Assembly: GCA_900290335.1 (NCBI GenBank)
Contig: OKRD01000113.1
Span: 32,974 to 80,881, forward strand
DNA length: 47,908 nt
Direction: 5' to 3'
DNA from: Burkholderiales bacterium
GTDB lineage: Bacteria > Pseudomonadota > Gammaproteobacteria > Burkholderiales > Burkholderiaceae_F
Of the stretch, positions 34,021-42,881 are shown piece by piece. A model generated the notes under the pieces. That model was not told the origin of the DNA. It saw nothing but the letters and a program-made list of their open reading frames with translations, and searched no databases. How positions within the stretch are numbered: position 1 is the stretch's first letter; each line of letters starts with the position of its first letter. The translations under genes were made by a program, and so were the position numbers.

Positions 34021-36396
34021 TCAGTGCAGCTCATAGCGCAGGCGCAGGTAGAGGTAGCGGCCGTTGAAGCCGATGGGTGGCAGAAAGTCGTAGGGCAGGT
34101 TGCCCCCGTAGGCAATGGCCGGGCTCGACATCGTCGGATAGCGATCGGTGAGGTTGATCGCGCCCAGGGCCAGCGCCAAGTCGCGGGTTGCGCGATACTC
34201 GGCCTCCAGATCGAGCTGCACGGTCGGGCCATAGTTCTGGGTGGGAACATCGCCGCCGCCGAAGTCGAACACCCGCGCCACTTCACCGGTGTGGGTGAGG
34301 CGGGCCAGCAGATTCCAGCTGTGCGCCAAGCTGGCGCCCGACCAGTTTGCCGTAACGACGTCGCGGCGCTTGGGCACTGCCGAGGTGATGGCATTTTGCG
34401 CCTGCAGCCCGAAGAGCTGCCCGCCCGCTGCGGTAACCTGCGGCGGCTGGGCGTGGATGTCGCGGATCTGGTTGTCCGCCCACATCGAGGCATCGGATAG
34501 GCGCAGGCTCCCGCCCAGGACCCTGCCCGACCAGCTGGCAACGAGCTCGGCGCCCTGCGTGGTCGTGTCGACGGCGTTGGTGAAGAACTCGAAGTACCCG
34601 CTGGGGGTGAATATCGGCTGCGACAGCGCGATGCGATCGTTGATTTCGATGCGGAACCAGTCGGCCGAGAACTGCAGCTGCGGCATCGGCTGCGCGGTCA
34701 ATCCCAGGCCGTAGTTCTTGGAGCGCTCCGGCGTGAGCTGCTGCGCGCCCAGGGCCTGGGCATTGGGATCCCAGTAGGGAACGATGTGGATCGTCGCGAG
34801 CCCGCCACCCAAGCCGTAGGCGGTGGGACTGTAGGCCGAGGCAATCTGCGCCAGGGCCGGGGCGCGAAAATTGTTCGATATCGCCCCGCGCAGGGCCCAG
34901 TTGGGCACGAACTCCCAGCGCGCGCTGAGCTTGCCGGTCGCGGCCGAGCCCACGCCGGTGTAGTGATCAAAGCGCACGCCGGCATCGGCGAACACGCTGC
35001 GAACGATCTTGCCGGACAGGTCCGCGTAGACGCCGGCGACGTTGCGCGAGGTCTGCGATACCTCCGAGGGGGTCAAGCCTCCGTCGCCCTGCGATCCGCC
35101 GACACCTGCTGGATTTTGCGTGCCGGTTTCGTACGAGGCCGGGTCGCCGGCGGTCGTGCCGTAGGCCTCGCGCCGCAACTCGGCGCCGAAGGCCGCGGTC
35201 GAGGGCGTTGCCAAGTGCAGCCAGTCGACGTCGCCCGTGACGTCGTAGTTGGCGGTGAGCTGGGTGAAGCGAAATCCCCCCAGGTCGAAGTTCGTCGGAC
35301 TCGCCGTGCCCAGGGACGCGTTGAGGCTGTCCTTGAGCCCGTAGGCGAAGCGGTTTAGTCCGTAGGTCAGGCTGCCGTCGTAACTCCAGTCGCCGCCCAG
35401 GCTGCCGCGCATGCCGCCACTGATATGCCAGTCCTCGTTGACCCCGGTGCTCTGCGGCAAGAAACCGTCGGGGTAGACCGCCGGGACGTTGTTCACCGGG
35501 TCGTTGGGCTCGCGGAAAAACGCGTCGCCGTAGGAGTTGCGGCGGTTGAACAGCAATACGCTGTAGCCCGTCGTGCCGCCCGAGAGCGGGATCGCGCTGT
35601 TGGCCCACAGGTTGAGGTTCTCGATCTTTGCGTCGCCCACCTGGAACGTTACGAGGTTCTGCGCCGGGTAGCTGGGGTTGAACTGGTCGAAGCCGGCGCG
35701 GTTGGTGGGCTCGTGGTGCGTGGCATCCAGGCCAAAGCGCACAAAGCCGTTGTCGCCCAGCGCCACGCCGTAGTTGCCCTGCAGGTTGACCGTCTGGCCG
35801 TCGTTGATCGTGCTCCGGGTCGGCGCGAAGTTCGTGTGGTAGAGCCCGGTATTGAGCTCCAGCGCACCGCCCGTCGGGGCATCGTCGAGGATCACGTTTA
35901 CCACCCCGGCAATGGCGTCGGAGCCGTACTGCGCCCCCGCGCCGTCGCGCAGAACCTCGATGCGCTTGATCGCATTGACCGGGATCGAAGCAAAATCCAC
36001 GGCCACGGCGCCCAGACCGACGGTCGATTCGACGTTGACGATCGAGGTCGGGTGCACGCGCTTGCCGTTGATCAGCACCAGGATCTGGTCGGGGTTGAGG
36101 CCGCGCAGTTGCCCGGCCCGCACGTGGTCGGCACTGCCCGAATTAGACTGGTCCAGATAGTTGAAGGAGGGCAGCAGCGCCTGCAGGGCCTGGCCGAGGT
36201 TGGCCTCGGCCCCGACCGCCGAGCGCAGATCCTCGGCCGTAAGGATGTCCACCGGGGCGGTCGAGCTGAGCTCGGTGCGGTCCTTGACGTGGGTTCCGGT
36301 GACGATGACCGGCTCGAGCGGCGCCTGGTATTGGGCCTGCTGCGCCAGCGCGGGGGCCAGCAGCGTGGCCGCGGCAATCGACCAAGGTGCCTTCAT
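34021..36396 (-). CDS. TonB-dependent outer-membrane receptor
   Basis: A 791-residue receptor: a short signal (WSIAAATLLAPALA), a TonB-box-like EPVIVTGTHV, a plug domain (about 35-170, with LRGLNPDQILVLINGKRV and IEVLRDGAGAQYGSDAIAGVVN) and a 22-strand-type barrel. The last residue is His after YLRLRYEL rather than the usual terminal Phe, so the final barrel signal is atypical. The start is well set by GGAAGGAGGG upstream of 36396. It follows the HMG-CoA lyase gene by 85 bases on the same strand and precedes the permease. The ligand is unknown. Being in line with leucine/isovalerate catabolic genes and a permease suggests an organic substrate rather than a siderophore, which is inference. Confidence 0.9.
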   Translation of the reverse strand: MKAPWSIAAATLLAPALAQQAQYQAPLEPVIVTGTHVKDRTELSSTAPVDILTAEDLRSAVGAEANLGQALQALLPSFNYLDQSNSGSADHVRAGQLRGLNPDQILVLINGKRVHPTSIVNVESTVGLGAVAVDFASIPVNAIKRIEVLRDGAGAQYGSDAIAGVVNVILDDAPTGGALELNTGLYHTNFAPTRSTINDGQTVNLQGNYGVALGDNGFVRFGLDATHHEPTNRAGFDQFNPSYPAQNLVTFQVGDAKIENLNLWANSAIPLSGGTTGYSVLLFNRRNSYGDAFFREPNDPVNNVPAVYPDGFLPQSTGVNEDWHISGGMRGSLGGDWSYDGSLTYGLNRFAYGLKDSLNASLGTASPTNFDLGGFRFTQLTANYDVTGDVDWLHLATPSTAAFGAELRREAYGTTAGDPASYETGTQNPAGVGGSQGDGGLTPSEVSQTSRNVAGVYADLSGKIVRSVFADAGVRFDHYTGVGSAATGKLSARWEFVPNWALRGAISNNFRAPALAQIASAYSPTAYGLGGGLATIHIVPYWDPNAQALGAQQLTPERSKNYGLGLTAQPMPQLQFSADWFRIEINDRIALSQPIFTPSGYFEFFTNAVDTTTQGAELVASWSGRVLGGSLRLSDASMWADNQIRDIHAQPPQVTAAGGQLFGLQAQNAITSAVPKRRDVVTANWSGASLAHSWNLLARLTHTGEVARVFDFGGGDVPTQNYGPTVQLDLEAEYRATRDLALALGAINLTDRYPTMSSPAIAYGGNLPYDFLPPIGFNGRYLYLRLRYELH

Positions 36397-36481
36397 GAAC
36401 GCCCTCCTTCCCCGGTTCGCGGCAAACGGGGGAGGATACGCGAGGCCGGGCGCATCACCGAACCCGGCGTTGCGAATTTGC

Positions 36482-37432
36482 TTATGCGGCCGCGTCGCCC
36501 GCGCGGCGGGCGATGCGCGATGCCGCGACGCGCGAGCTGCTCGGTCGGCCGAGCTGCGCGCAAACCCAGCTGCCGCATTCGACGAGGGCATCCAGGTCCA
36601 CCCCGGTCGATGCGCCGAGCCCCTCGAATAGGTAGACGAGGTCCTCGGTCGCGACGTTGCCGCTGGCCCCGGGCGCGTAGGGACAGCCGCCCAGCCCGGC
36701 GACGGATGCGTCGAAGGTGCGCACGCCGAACTCGTAGGCGGCGTAGCAGTTGGTCACCGCCATGCCGTAGGTGTCGTGGAAATGCCCGCCGAGCTGCTTG
36801 AGCGGCACGAGGCGCGCAACCGCCTCGAGCATTGGCAGCACGGTCCCGGGCGTGCCCACGCCGATCGTGTCACCCAGCGAGATCTCGCTGCAGCCCATGT
36901 TCATGAGCTCGGCAGCGAGCGCTGCCACGGTCGCGGGCGCGATCGCGCCCTCGTAGGGGCAGGCGACGACGCACGAGAGGTAACCGCGCACCCGAATGCG
37001 GGCGGCGCGCGCCGCGGCCAGCACGGGCTCGAAGCGGCGCAGCGATTCGTCGATGGAACAGTTGATGTTTTTCTGCGAAAACGTTTCCGAGGCGGCCGCG
37101 AACACCGCCACGTGGTCCGCGCCCGCCTCGACGGCGGCCGTGTAGCCCTGCAGGTTGGGCGTGAGCACGGGCAGGCGCACGCCGGCCAGGCGCTCGGGCT
37201 CGGAGCGCAGCAATCGCAGCAGCGGGCCCGAATCGGCCATCTGCGGAATGTGCTTGGGCGAGACGAAAGCACCGGCCTCGATCTCCCGCAGTCCCGCCCG
37301 AGCAAGGCGCTCGATCAGCTCGCGCTTGGCATCGAGGGGCAGGTTCGCGGGCTCGTTCTGCAGACCATCGCGCGGCCCGACCTCGACGATGCGCACCGCC
37401 GTGCGTGCGACGGTTGGCTTGCTGGTATTCAT
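36482..37432 (-). CDS. Hydroxymethylglutaryl-CoA lyase
   Basis: A 316-residue TIM-barrel lyase that splits HMG-CoA into acetyl-CoA and acetoacetate, the last step of leucine degradation. Signatures include EVGPRDGLQNE with the catalytic Arg/Asp, the metal-binding HFHDTYG and the GGCPYAPGASGN loop with the active-site cysteine near residue 250. It lies just downstream of mccA. In-frame starts at 37444 (ATG) and 37456 (GTG, overlapping the mccA stop as GTGA) are alternatives. I used 37432 because the family N-terminus is short. It belongs to the mccB-mccA unit, but no 3-methylglutaconyl-CoA hydratase or isovaleryl-CoA dehydrogenase gene is visible here. Confidence 0.92.
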   Translation of the reverse strand: MNTSKPTVARTAVRIVEVGPRDGLQNEPANLPLDAKRELIERLARAGLREIEAGAFVSPKHIPQMADSGPLLRLLRSEPERLAGVRLPVLTPNLQGYTAAVEAGADHVAVFAAASETFSQKNINCSIDESLRRFEPVLAAARAARIRVRGYLSCVVACPYEGAIAPATVAALAAELMNMGCSEISLGDTIGVGTPGTVLPMLEAVARLVPLKQLGGHFHDTYGMAVTNCYAAYEFGVRTFDASVAGLGGCPYAPGASGNVATEDLVYLFEGLGASTGVDLDALVECGSWVCAQLGRPSSSRVAASRIARRAGDAAA

Positions 37433-37452
37433 CGCTGCACCCATCGCTTTCT

Positions 37453-39513
37453 TCACGGCTCGTCGGCCGGCGGGTCGGCCTCGAAGTCCATCAATTGCTC
37501 GGCCATCACCACCTGGTCGCCGACGCGCACGCGAAAGGAGCGCAGCGACCCGGCCGCGGGGGCGCGCACGGTGTGCTCCATCTTCATGGCCTCGACGATG
37601 AGCAGCGGCGCGTGGCGCTCGACGTGGCTGCCGGGCTCGACGAGCAGCGCGATCACCTTGCCCGGCATCGGCGCGAGCACCGTGGCGCCATGCTCGTCGG
37701 TCGCGCCAGCGTGACCGTGCGCCGCGGCCAGCAGATCGCGGCATTCGAAGGTTTCGTGCTGCGCGCCGACGAACACGTGCCAGCGCCTGGCGTGCAAGAC
37801 CGCCGTGGCATCGAGCGCCGCCTCGTCGAGGTACGCCTGCAGGCGCGCTCCCTGGTCGCCGGCAGCGCGCGCCCGGCAGACCGACGCGCGGCCCTCGAGC
37901 GTGAGCTGCACCGTATCGGCGCCGAGCGCTTGCGCAACGGTCACCGCGCGCGCCTCGTGGCGCCCATGGCCGTGCCACACCAGCTGCAGGATGCGCGTGC
38001 CGCGCCGGTTGGCGCGCCAGCTGTCGCGCACCCCCCAGGGGCTGGCCGCGCGGCCCGCGCGCGTGTCCTCTTCGGCCTCCCGCTGCAGCTGCGCCAGCGC
38101 TGCCAGCAGCCAGAACTCGCGTGCGGGCGGCTGCTGGGGCGGCGCCAGGAACGGGGCATCGCGCTCGATGAGGTCGGTGTCGAGCACCGCCCCCGCAAAC
38201 GACGGGGCATCGACCAGGCGGGCGAGAAAGGCGACATTGGTGATGCAGCCGACGATGCGCGTGCGGGCCAGGGCATCGCGCAGGCGCGCGCGCGCGGCGT
38301 CGCGGTCCAAGTCCCAGGCGATCAGCTTGGCGACCATCGGATCGTAATGCTCGGTGATGGCATCACCCTGTTCCACGCCCGCGTCCAGGCGCACGTTGGC
38401 CGAGGCCGGCGGCCACCGCAGGTACTCGAGCGGGCCGACCGCGGGCGTGAACCCGTGGTCGGCGTCCTCGGCGTAGATGCGCGCCTCGATCGCATGACCG
38501 CGGATCGCCAGCTGCTGCTGGGTGCAGGGCAGCGACTCGCCCGCGGCCACGCGCAGCTGCCACTCCACCAGGTCCAGGCCGGTGATCATCTCCGTGACCG
38601 GGTGCTCCACCTGCAAGCGGGTGTTCATTTCCATGAAAAAGAAGACCTCGGCCGCGTCCGCGCCGTGCGCCGCGCGCGGCGCGATGAATTCCACCGTGCC
38701 CGCACCGACGTAGCCCACGGCACGCGCCACCTGGACCGCGGCGCGCCCCATCGCCGCGCGCCGCCCCGGCGTCAACCCCGGCGCCGGCGCTTCCTCGAGC
38801 ACCTTCTGGTGCCGGCGCTGCACCGAGCAATCGCGCTCGAACAGGTGCACCACGTTGCCGTGGGTGTCGGCGAAGATCTGCACCTCGATGTGGCGCGGCT
38901 CGACGAGGTATTTCTCGAGCAGCACGTGGTCGGAGCCGAAGGCGCCGAGCGCTTCGCGCTGGCAGGCGGCCAGCGCGCCGGCAAAGTCCTCGGCGTGGTC
39001 GACGCGGCGCATCCCCTTGCCGCCGCCGCCCGCGCTGGCCTTGATGAGCACCGGAAAGCCGATCCGCCCGGCCTCGGTGGCCAGGAAGCTCGGGTCCTGG
39101 TTGGCGCCGTGGTAGCCGGGCGTGAGCGGCACGCCGGCGGTCTGCAGCAGCGACTTGGCCACCGATTTCGAACCCATGGCCCGGATGGCGTCGGCCGGGG
39201 GGCCGACGAAGACAATCCCCGCCTGCTCGCAGGCCTGGGCAAAGTGCGCCGACTCGGACAAAAAGCCGTAGCCCGGGTGAATGGCCTGGGCCCCATGGCC
39301 GCGGGCGGCAGCGATGATCCGGTCCACCCGCAGGTAACTCTCGCGCGCATTGGCCGGGCCGATGCAAACCGCCTCGTCGGCCTGGCGCACGTGCAGCGCG
39401 CCCTCGTCGGCGCTCGAGTACACCGCGATCGTGCGCATGCCCAGGCGGCGCGCGGTGCGCAGCACGCGGCAGGCGATCTCCCCACGGTTGGCGATGAGCA
39501 GCGAGGAAAACAT
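37453..39513 (-). CDS. mccA: Methylcrotonyl-CoA carboxylase, biotin-carrying alpha subunit
   Basis: A 686-residue acyl-CoA carboxylase alpha subunit. The order is a biotin carboxylase N-domain (LLIANRGEIACRV), ATP-grasp (KASAGGGGKGM, MEMNTRLQVEHPVTE), a BT linker region and a C-terminal biotinyl domain with EAMKMEH, where the lysine carries biotin. Methylcrotonyl specificity is inferred from the neighbouring mccB-type beta subunit and HMG-CoA lyase. Geranyl- or propionyl-CoA carboxylase alpha subunits look similar. It is 18 bases downstream of a small membrane-protein gene and runs into the lyase gene. Two small genes separate it from mccB. Confidence 0.93.
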   Translation of the reverse strand: MFSSLLIANRGEIACRVLRTARRLGMRTIAVYSSADEGALHVRQADEAVCIGPANARESYLRVDRIIAAARGHGAQAIHPGYGFLSESAHFAQACEQAGIVFVGPPADAIRAMGSKSVAKSLLQTAGVPLTPGYHGANQDPSFLATEAGRIGFPVLIKASAGGGGKGMRRVDHAEDFAGALAACQREALGAFGSDHVLLEKYLVEPRHIEVQIFADTHGNVVHLFERDCSVQRRHQKVLEEAPAPGLTPGRRAAMGRAAVQVARAVGYVGAGTVEFIAPRAAHGADAAEVFFFMEMNTRLQVEHPVTEMITGLDLVEWQLRVAAGESLPCTQQQLAIRGHAIEARIYAEDADHGFTPAVGPLEYLRWPPASANVRLDAGVEQGDAITEHYDPMVAKLIAWDLDRDAARARLRDALARTRIVGCITNVAFLARLVDAPSFAGAVLDTDLIERDAPFLAPPQQPPAREFWLLAALAQLQREAEEDTRAGRAASPWGVRDSWRANRRGTRILQLVWHGHGRHEARAVTVAQALGADTVQLTLEGRASVCRARAAGDQGARLQAYLDEAALDATAVLHARRWHVFVGAQHETFECRDLLAAAHGHAGATDEHGATVLAPMPGKVIALLVEPGSHVERHAPLLIVEAMKMEHTVRAPAAGSLRSFRVRVGDQVVMAEQLMDFEADPPADEP

Positions 39514-39531
39514 CGGGGGTGCTGCGCCAGG

Positions 39532-39834
39532 CTAGGCCGCCGGGCGATCCTCCTGCGGCAGCGCCTGGTAGCGCCGCTGGCCCGTGCTCGGGTTGTACCA
39601 GACCTGCATCGGCTGGCCCGACTCCGGGTCGACGAAGCGCTCGCTGGTCGGCTGCCAGGCGTCCTTGGACGTTGCGCTCGCGCCCGAATAGCGCCAGCGC
39701 TCGAACAGCACCGCAGCAGTGAGCAGCGCGCCCCAGAGCACCATGGGCCAGGCGCCCCGGGCACCCCCCAGCCAGGACCCGAGGCCCAGCGCAAGGAGCG
39801 CCAGGGCAAAGGTCAGCAGGGCTTTGCGCAGCAT
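39532..39834 (-). CDS. Small membrane protein of unknown function
   Basis: A 100-residue protein with two adjacent hydrophobic segments (LLTFALALLALGLGSWLG and WPMVLWGALLTAAVLFE) followed by a soluble tail. The tail has the pattern RFVDPESGQPMQVWYNPSTGQRRY, a short Gly/Pro/Tyr-rich stretch sometimes seen at the C-terminus of small membrane proteins. I do not recognise a named family. It lies between ybjQ (13 bases) and mccA (18 bases), so it is almost certainly co-transcribed with the carboxylase genes. The start at 39834 begins right before the first hydrophobic segment. Confidence 0.7.
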   Translation of the reverse strand: MLRKALLTFALALLALGLGSWLGGARGAWPMVLWGALLTAAVLFERWRYSGASATSKDAWQPTSERFVDPESGQPMQVWYNPSTGQRRYQALPQEDRPAA

Positions 39835-39847
39835 CGCCGGGGCCGGC

Positions 39848-40174
39848 CTAGGGAGCGATCTTCTCGACGACCACGGCGGTGCCGTAGGCCACGATTTCAC
39901 TCATGGTCTGGCCCATCTCGGCCGAGTCAAAACGCATCATCACGACCGCATTGGCGCGCATCAAGTGCGCGTTGCTCACCATGCGGTCGACCGCGTGGCG
40001 GCGCGCCTCCTCGAGCAACTCGGTGTACTCGGTGATCTCGCCGCCGACGATGGAGCGCAACCCCGCCATGATGTTGCCGGCCAGGCCGCGGCTGCGCACC
40101 ACCACGCCAAAAACCTGGCCCTTGACCTCGACCACGCGGTGGCCGGTGATGTTCTCGGTGGTGACGACCAGCAT
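39848..40174 (-). CDS. YbjQ-family protein (UPF0145)
   Basis: A 108-residue homologue of YbjQ, which forms a pentameric ring in solved structures and is annotated as a putative heavy-metal-binding domain without proven function. The family segments TTENITGHRVVEVKGQVFG, RSIVGGEITEYTELLEEAR and the AVVMMRFDSAEMG stretch are clear. The start at 40174 follows GAGGAG. It is inserted between mccB (65 bases upstream) and mccA, which is unusual for a leucine-degradation operon. Confidence 0.9.
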   Translation of the reverse strand: MLVVTTENITGHRVVEVKGQVFGVVVRSRGLAGNIMAGLRSIVGGEITEYTELLEEARRHAVDRMVSNAHLMRANAVVMMRFDSAEMGQTMSEIVAYGTAVVVEKIAP

Positions 40175-40239
40175 CTGCAAACTCCTCGGCAATTATCCAT
40201 GCCCGGGCCAGCGCACTGCGCGGCGCCCCGGGGGCAACG

Positions 40240-41859
40240 CTACATGCGGAACAGGCCAAAGCGCGTCGGGGCGGCCGGCGCGTTGCGGGTCACCGCCAGC
40301 GACAGACCCAGGACGCGCCTAGTCTGCGCCGGGTCGATGACGCCATCGTCCCACAGGCGGGCGGTAGCATAGTAGGGATTGCCCTGGTGCTCGTACTGCT
40401 CGAGGATGGGCGCCTTGAAGGCTTCCTCCTCCGGAGCGCTCATCATCCCGCCGCGCGCCTCGATGCCCTCGCGGCGCACGGTCGCCAGCACCCCGGCGGC
40501 CTGCTCGCCCCCCATCACCGAGATCCGGCTGTTGGGCCAGGTCCAGAGAAGGCGCGGCGAGTAGGCCCGGCCGCACATGCCGTAGTTGCCCGCGCCGAAC
40601 GAGCCGCCGATGATCACGGTGATCTTGGGGACCTGGGCGGTGGCCACGGCCGTGACCATCTTGGCCCCGTCCTTGGCGATGCCGCTGTTCTCCGCCCGGC
40701 GGCCGACCATGAAGCCGGTGATGTTCTGCAGGAACACCAGCGGGATCTCGCGCTGGGCGCACAGCTCGATGAAGTGCGCTCCCTTCTGCGCCGACTCGCC
40801 AAAGAGGATGCCGTTGTTGGCCACGATGCCCACGAGTTGGCCGTAGAGCCGCGCAAATCCGGTAACCAGCGTGGTGCCGTAGCGCACCTTGAACTCGTCC
40901 AGGCGCGAGCCGTCGACGACCCGGGCAATCACCTCGCGCACGTCGTAGGGCGTGCGCTTGTCGCTCGGCACGATGCCGTAGATCTCGGCGGGGTCGTAGA
41001 GCGGCTCCTCGCTGGCCGGGGCATCGCGCGCGGTTGCCCCGGGGACGCAGGCCGCGCGGTTGCAGTTGGCCACGATGCGCCGGGCGATGCCCAGCGCGTG
41101 GTGGTCGTCCTGCGCCAGGTGGTCGGCGACCCCCGAGATGCGCGTGTGCACGTCGGCGCCCCCCAGCTCCTCGGCCGTGACGATCTCGCCGGTGGCCGCC
41201 CGCACCAGGGGCGGGCCGCCCAGAAAGATCGTTCCCTGCTCGCGCACGATGACGGCCTCGTCGCTCATCGCCGGCACATAGGCCCCGCCCGCGGTGCACG
41301 ATCCCATCACCACGGCGATCTGGGCGATGCCCTGCGCCGACATGTTGGCCTGGTTGTAAAAGATCCGCCCGAAGTGGTCGCGGTCCGGGAACACTTCGTC
41401 CTGTCGGGGCAGGTGCGCGCCTCCCGAGTCGACCAGGTAGATGCACGGCAGCCGGTTCTGTTGCGCGATCTCCTGCGCGCGCAGGTGCTTCTTGACGGTC
41501 ATCGGGTAGTAGCTCCCGCCCTTGACCGTGGCATCGTTGGCCACGATCATGCAATGCACCCCCTGGACCGTGCCGATCCCGGCCACCAGGCCCGCGGCCG
41601 GCGCATCGCCGTCGTACATCCCGTAGGCCGCGAGCTGGCCGATTTCCAGGAACGGCGTGCCCGGATCGATCAGCTGGTCGACGCGGTCGCGCACCAGCAG
41701 CTTGCCGCGGGCGACGTGCTTCTCGCAGGCCGCGGGGCCGCCGCCCAGGGCCACCTCCTCGGCACGCGAGCGCAGCTCGTCCACGAGCGAGCGCATCGCG
41801 CTAGCATTTGCCTGGAACTCTCCAGAGCGCGGATCGATATCGGTCGAAAGTACACTCAT
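40240..41859 (-). CDS. mccB: Methylcrotonyl-CoA carboxylase, carboxyltransferase beta subunit
   Basis: A 539-residue carboxyltransferase with two crotonase-like halves. The N-terminal part has [23 protein letters not shown] and [27 protein letters not shown]. The latter, with the HFGRIFYNQ stretch, is characteristic of methylcrotonyl-CoA carboxylases. The C-terminal half has [17 protein letters not shown] and [15 protein letters not shown]. Length fits MccB (about 535). The start at 41859 (MSVLST) was chosen because the upstream open frame lacks resemblance. It is the first gene of a minus-strand run that continues to the permease at 32641. Confidence 0.93.
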   Translation of the reverse strand: MSVLSTDIDPRSGEFQANASAMRSLVDELRSRAEEVALGGGPAACEKHVARGKLLVRDRVDQLIDPGTPFLEIGQLAAYGMYDGDAPAAGLVAGIGTVQGVHCMIVANDATVKGGSYYPMTVKKHLRAQEIAQQNRLPCIYLVDSGGAHLPRQDEVFPDRDHFGRIFYNQANMSAQGIAQIAVVMGSCTAGGAYVPAMSDEAVIVREQGTIFLGGPPLVRAATGEIVTAEELGGADVHTRISGVADHLAQDDHHALGIARRIVANCNRAACVPGATARDAPASEEPLYDPAEIYGIVPSDKRTPYDVREVIARVVDGSRLDEFKVRYGTTLVTGFARLYGQLVGIVANNGILFGESAQKGAHFIELCAQREIPLVFLQNITGFMVGRRAENSGIAKDGAKMVTAVATAQVPKITVIIGGSFGAGNYGMCGRAYSPRLLWTWPNSRISVMGGEQAAGVLATVRREGIEARGGMMSAPEEEAFKAPILEQYEHQGNPYYATARLWDDGVIDPAQTRRVLGLSLAVTRNAPAAPTRFGLFRM

Positions 41860-41993
41860 CGGGTCGATGGACGCGCGGGCGGCAAGAGGGTCGGGAGCGG
41901 TGCGGGGTTCGGATCCGGACAAGGGCAGCATATCCTGCCGGGTGCCGATGCACCATGGGCGGGGTCCTCGGCAACGCGGGGAGGCAAAAGATC

Positions 41994-42260
41994 ATGTCAG
42001 CAAAATCGAACCAGGCAAGAACTGCGACGCCGGCCGATCGCGCCCGCGAGGAGCGCGCCCGGCGCCGGCGACGACGCTGGGCGATCGGCGCGATGCTCTT
42101 TCCGCTGCTCTTTGCGACGGTGATCGCCATCGGGCTGGCGGCGATGTTCTACCGGCGCATGGAGATCTTTCGCCCGGGGCATTCATCCGCGGGCACCCCG
42201 CCGTGCTGCGCCATGCTGAACCAAGTTGGGGCAGGGCAGCGCGAATCTGCACAACGCTGA
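41994..42260 (+). CDS. Small single-span membrane protein, unknown
   Basis: An 88-residue ORF preceded by a strong GGGGAGG site 9 bases from its ATG. An arginine-rich cytosolic start (RAREERARRRRRRW) is followed by one hydrophobic helix (AIGAMLFPLLFATVIAIGLAAMFY), then a polar tail with CC. The positive-inside pattern supports a real membrane protein. It diverges from mccB. No family is recognised. Confidence 0.5.
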   Translation: MSAKSNQARTATPADRAREERARRRRRRWAIGAMLFPLLFATVIAIGLAAMFYRRMEIFRPGHSSAGTPPCCAMLNQVGAGQRESAQR

Positions 42261-42320
42261 CGCGCGTCTTCACCCTTGCCTCGTGCCTGTGGTCGGCGCC
42301 GGCGCGTCCGCCGTCGCCGG

Positions 42321-42366
42321 GAAAACATTCTAACATACTGTTTTTTATGAATAAATATATCGTGTA
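42321..42366. other. AT-rich island
   Basis: About 10 of these 46 bases are G or C, against roughly 70 percent in the surroundings. It includes a run of six T and ATAAATATAT. It could be a promoter, a nucleoid-protein site or a trace of inserted DNA. No clear -35/-10 arrangement was assigned. Confidence 0.5.
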
Positions 42367-42490
42367 GCGGGCGAAATCCAGTGGTGGGCACGCAAATTGC
42401 TTCCCATTTCGGGCAAAGGCGTGTCGCGCGATCGCTCCTGCACTAGCCAAGGCATGGCAGGCGCGTCCGACAGAAGCGGCACCCAACGGT

Positions 42491-42567
42491 CCTGCGGGGC
42501 CAGCCTCATCTGACGATAGCCCGCCGATGCGGGCAACAGCCCATCGTCAGATGAGGCTGGCCGCAGG
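42491..42567. repeat. Long nested palindrome (19-20 bp arms with inner hairpin)
   Basis: The arms 42499-42517 and 42543-42561 (GCCAGCCTCATCTGACGAT and its exact complement) form a perfect 19-bp stem, with one further pair (42498/42562). After a two-base bulge, CCTGC (42491-42495) pairs with GCAGG (42563-42567). The loop holds a second hairpin, GCCCGC (42519-42524) / GCGGGC (42529-42534), with a four-base loop. This could extrude as a cruciform, or fold in RNA from either strand. Confidence 0.85.
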
Positions 42568-42603
42568 GCCAAGGGGTCATGGTGGCGGGGAAAGGGTTGC
42601 AGC

Positions 42604-42822
42604 ATGCGATTGCCAAGCTATTGGCATGAGCGAGCCTCTGCACGCATGCCCGAGCGCGCGGCTTTGGCTTTACCTGCCACCGCGCGGCGCAAGACGACGC
42701 CACCGGCAAATGTGTCCGCGAATGCGTCCTACGGCCCAATGGGCTGGCTCGCCTGCTGGCTGGTCGGCTGGGTCGCCTGCTGGACGGCCTACCTGCTGCT
42801 CGACTGGGTGCTCTACCGCTAG
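42604..42822 (+). CDS. Possible small membrane protein
   Basis: A 72-residue ORF with GGGGAAAGGG upstream of its ATG. The first half is hydrophilic, and the C-terminal 28 residues form one tryptophan-rich helix (MGWLACWLVGWVACWTAYLL). It ends 59 bases before regB on the same strand. No homology is recognised. It could instead start at the internal ATG shortly before this helix, or be non-coding. Confidence 0.35.
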   Translation: MRLPSYWHERASARMPERAALALPATARRKTTPPANVSANASYGPMGWLACWLVGWVACWTAYLLLDWVLYR

Positions 42823-42881
42823 CGCTGCGTAAGCATCGTGCGTGCCGGGGGCTCCCGTATGATGCCCGCCGGGAAGCCACG

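Larger units (their letters stand above)
42261..42603. other. Gene-poor stretch with AT-rich island and large hairpin
   Basis: No gene with family resemblance is seen here on either strand. The stretch contains a 46-base AT-rich island (42321-42366) and a long nested palindrome (42491-42567), both described separately. It interrupts an otherwise tightly packed chromosome. Confidence 0.5.

Noticed and set aside
42335-42360. LexA-like box starting TACTGT in the AT-rich island
   Set aside because: Only the first half-site fits. The opposite ACAG half is missing.
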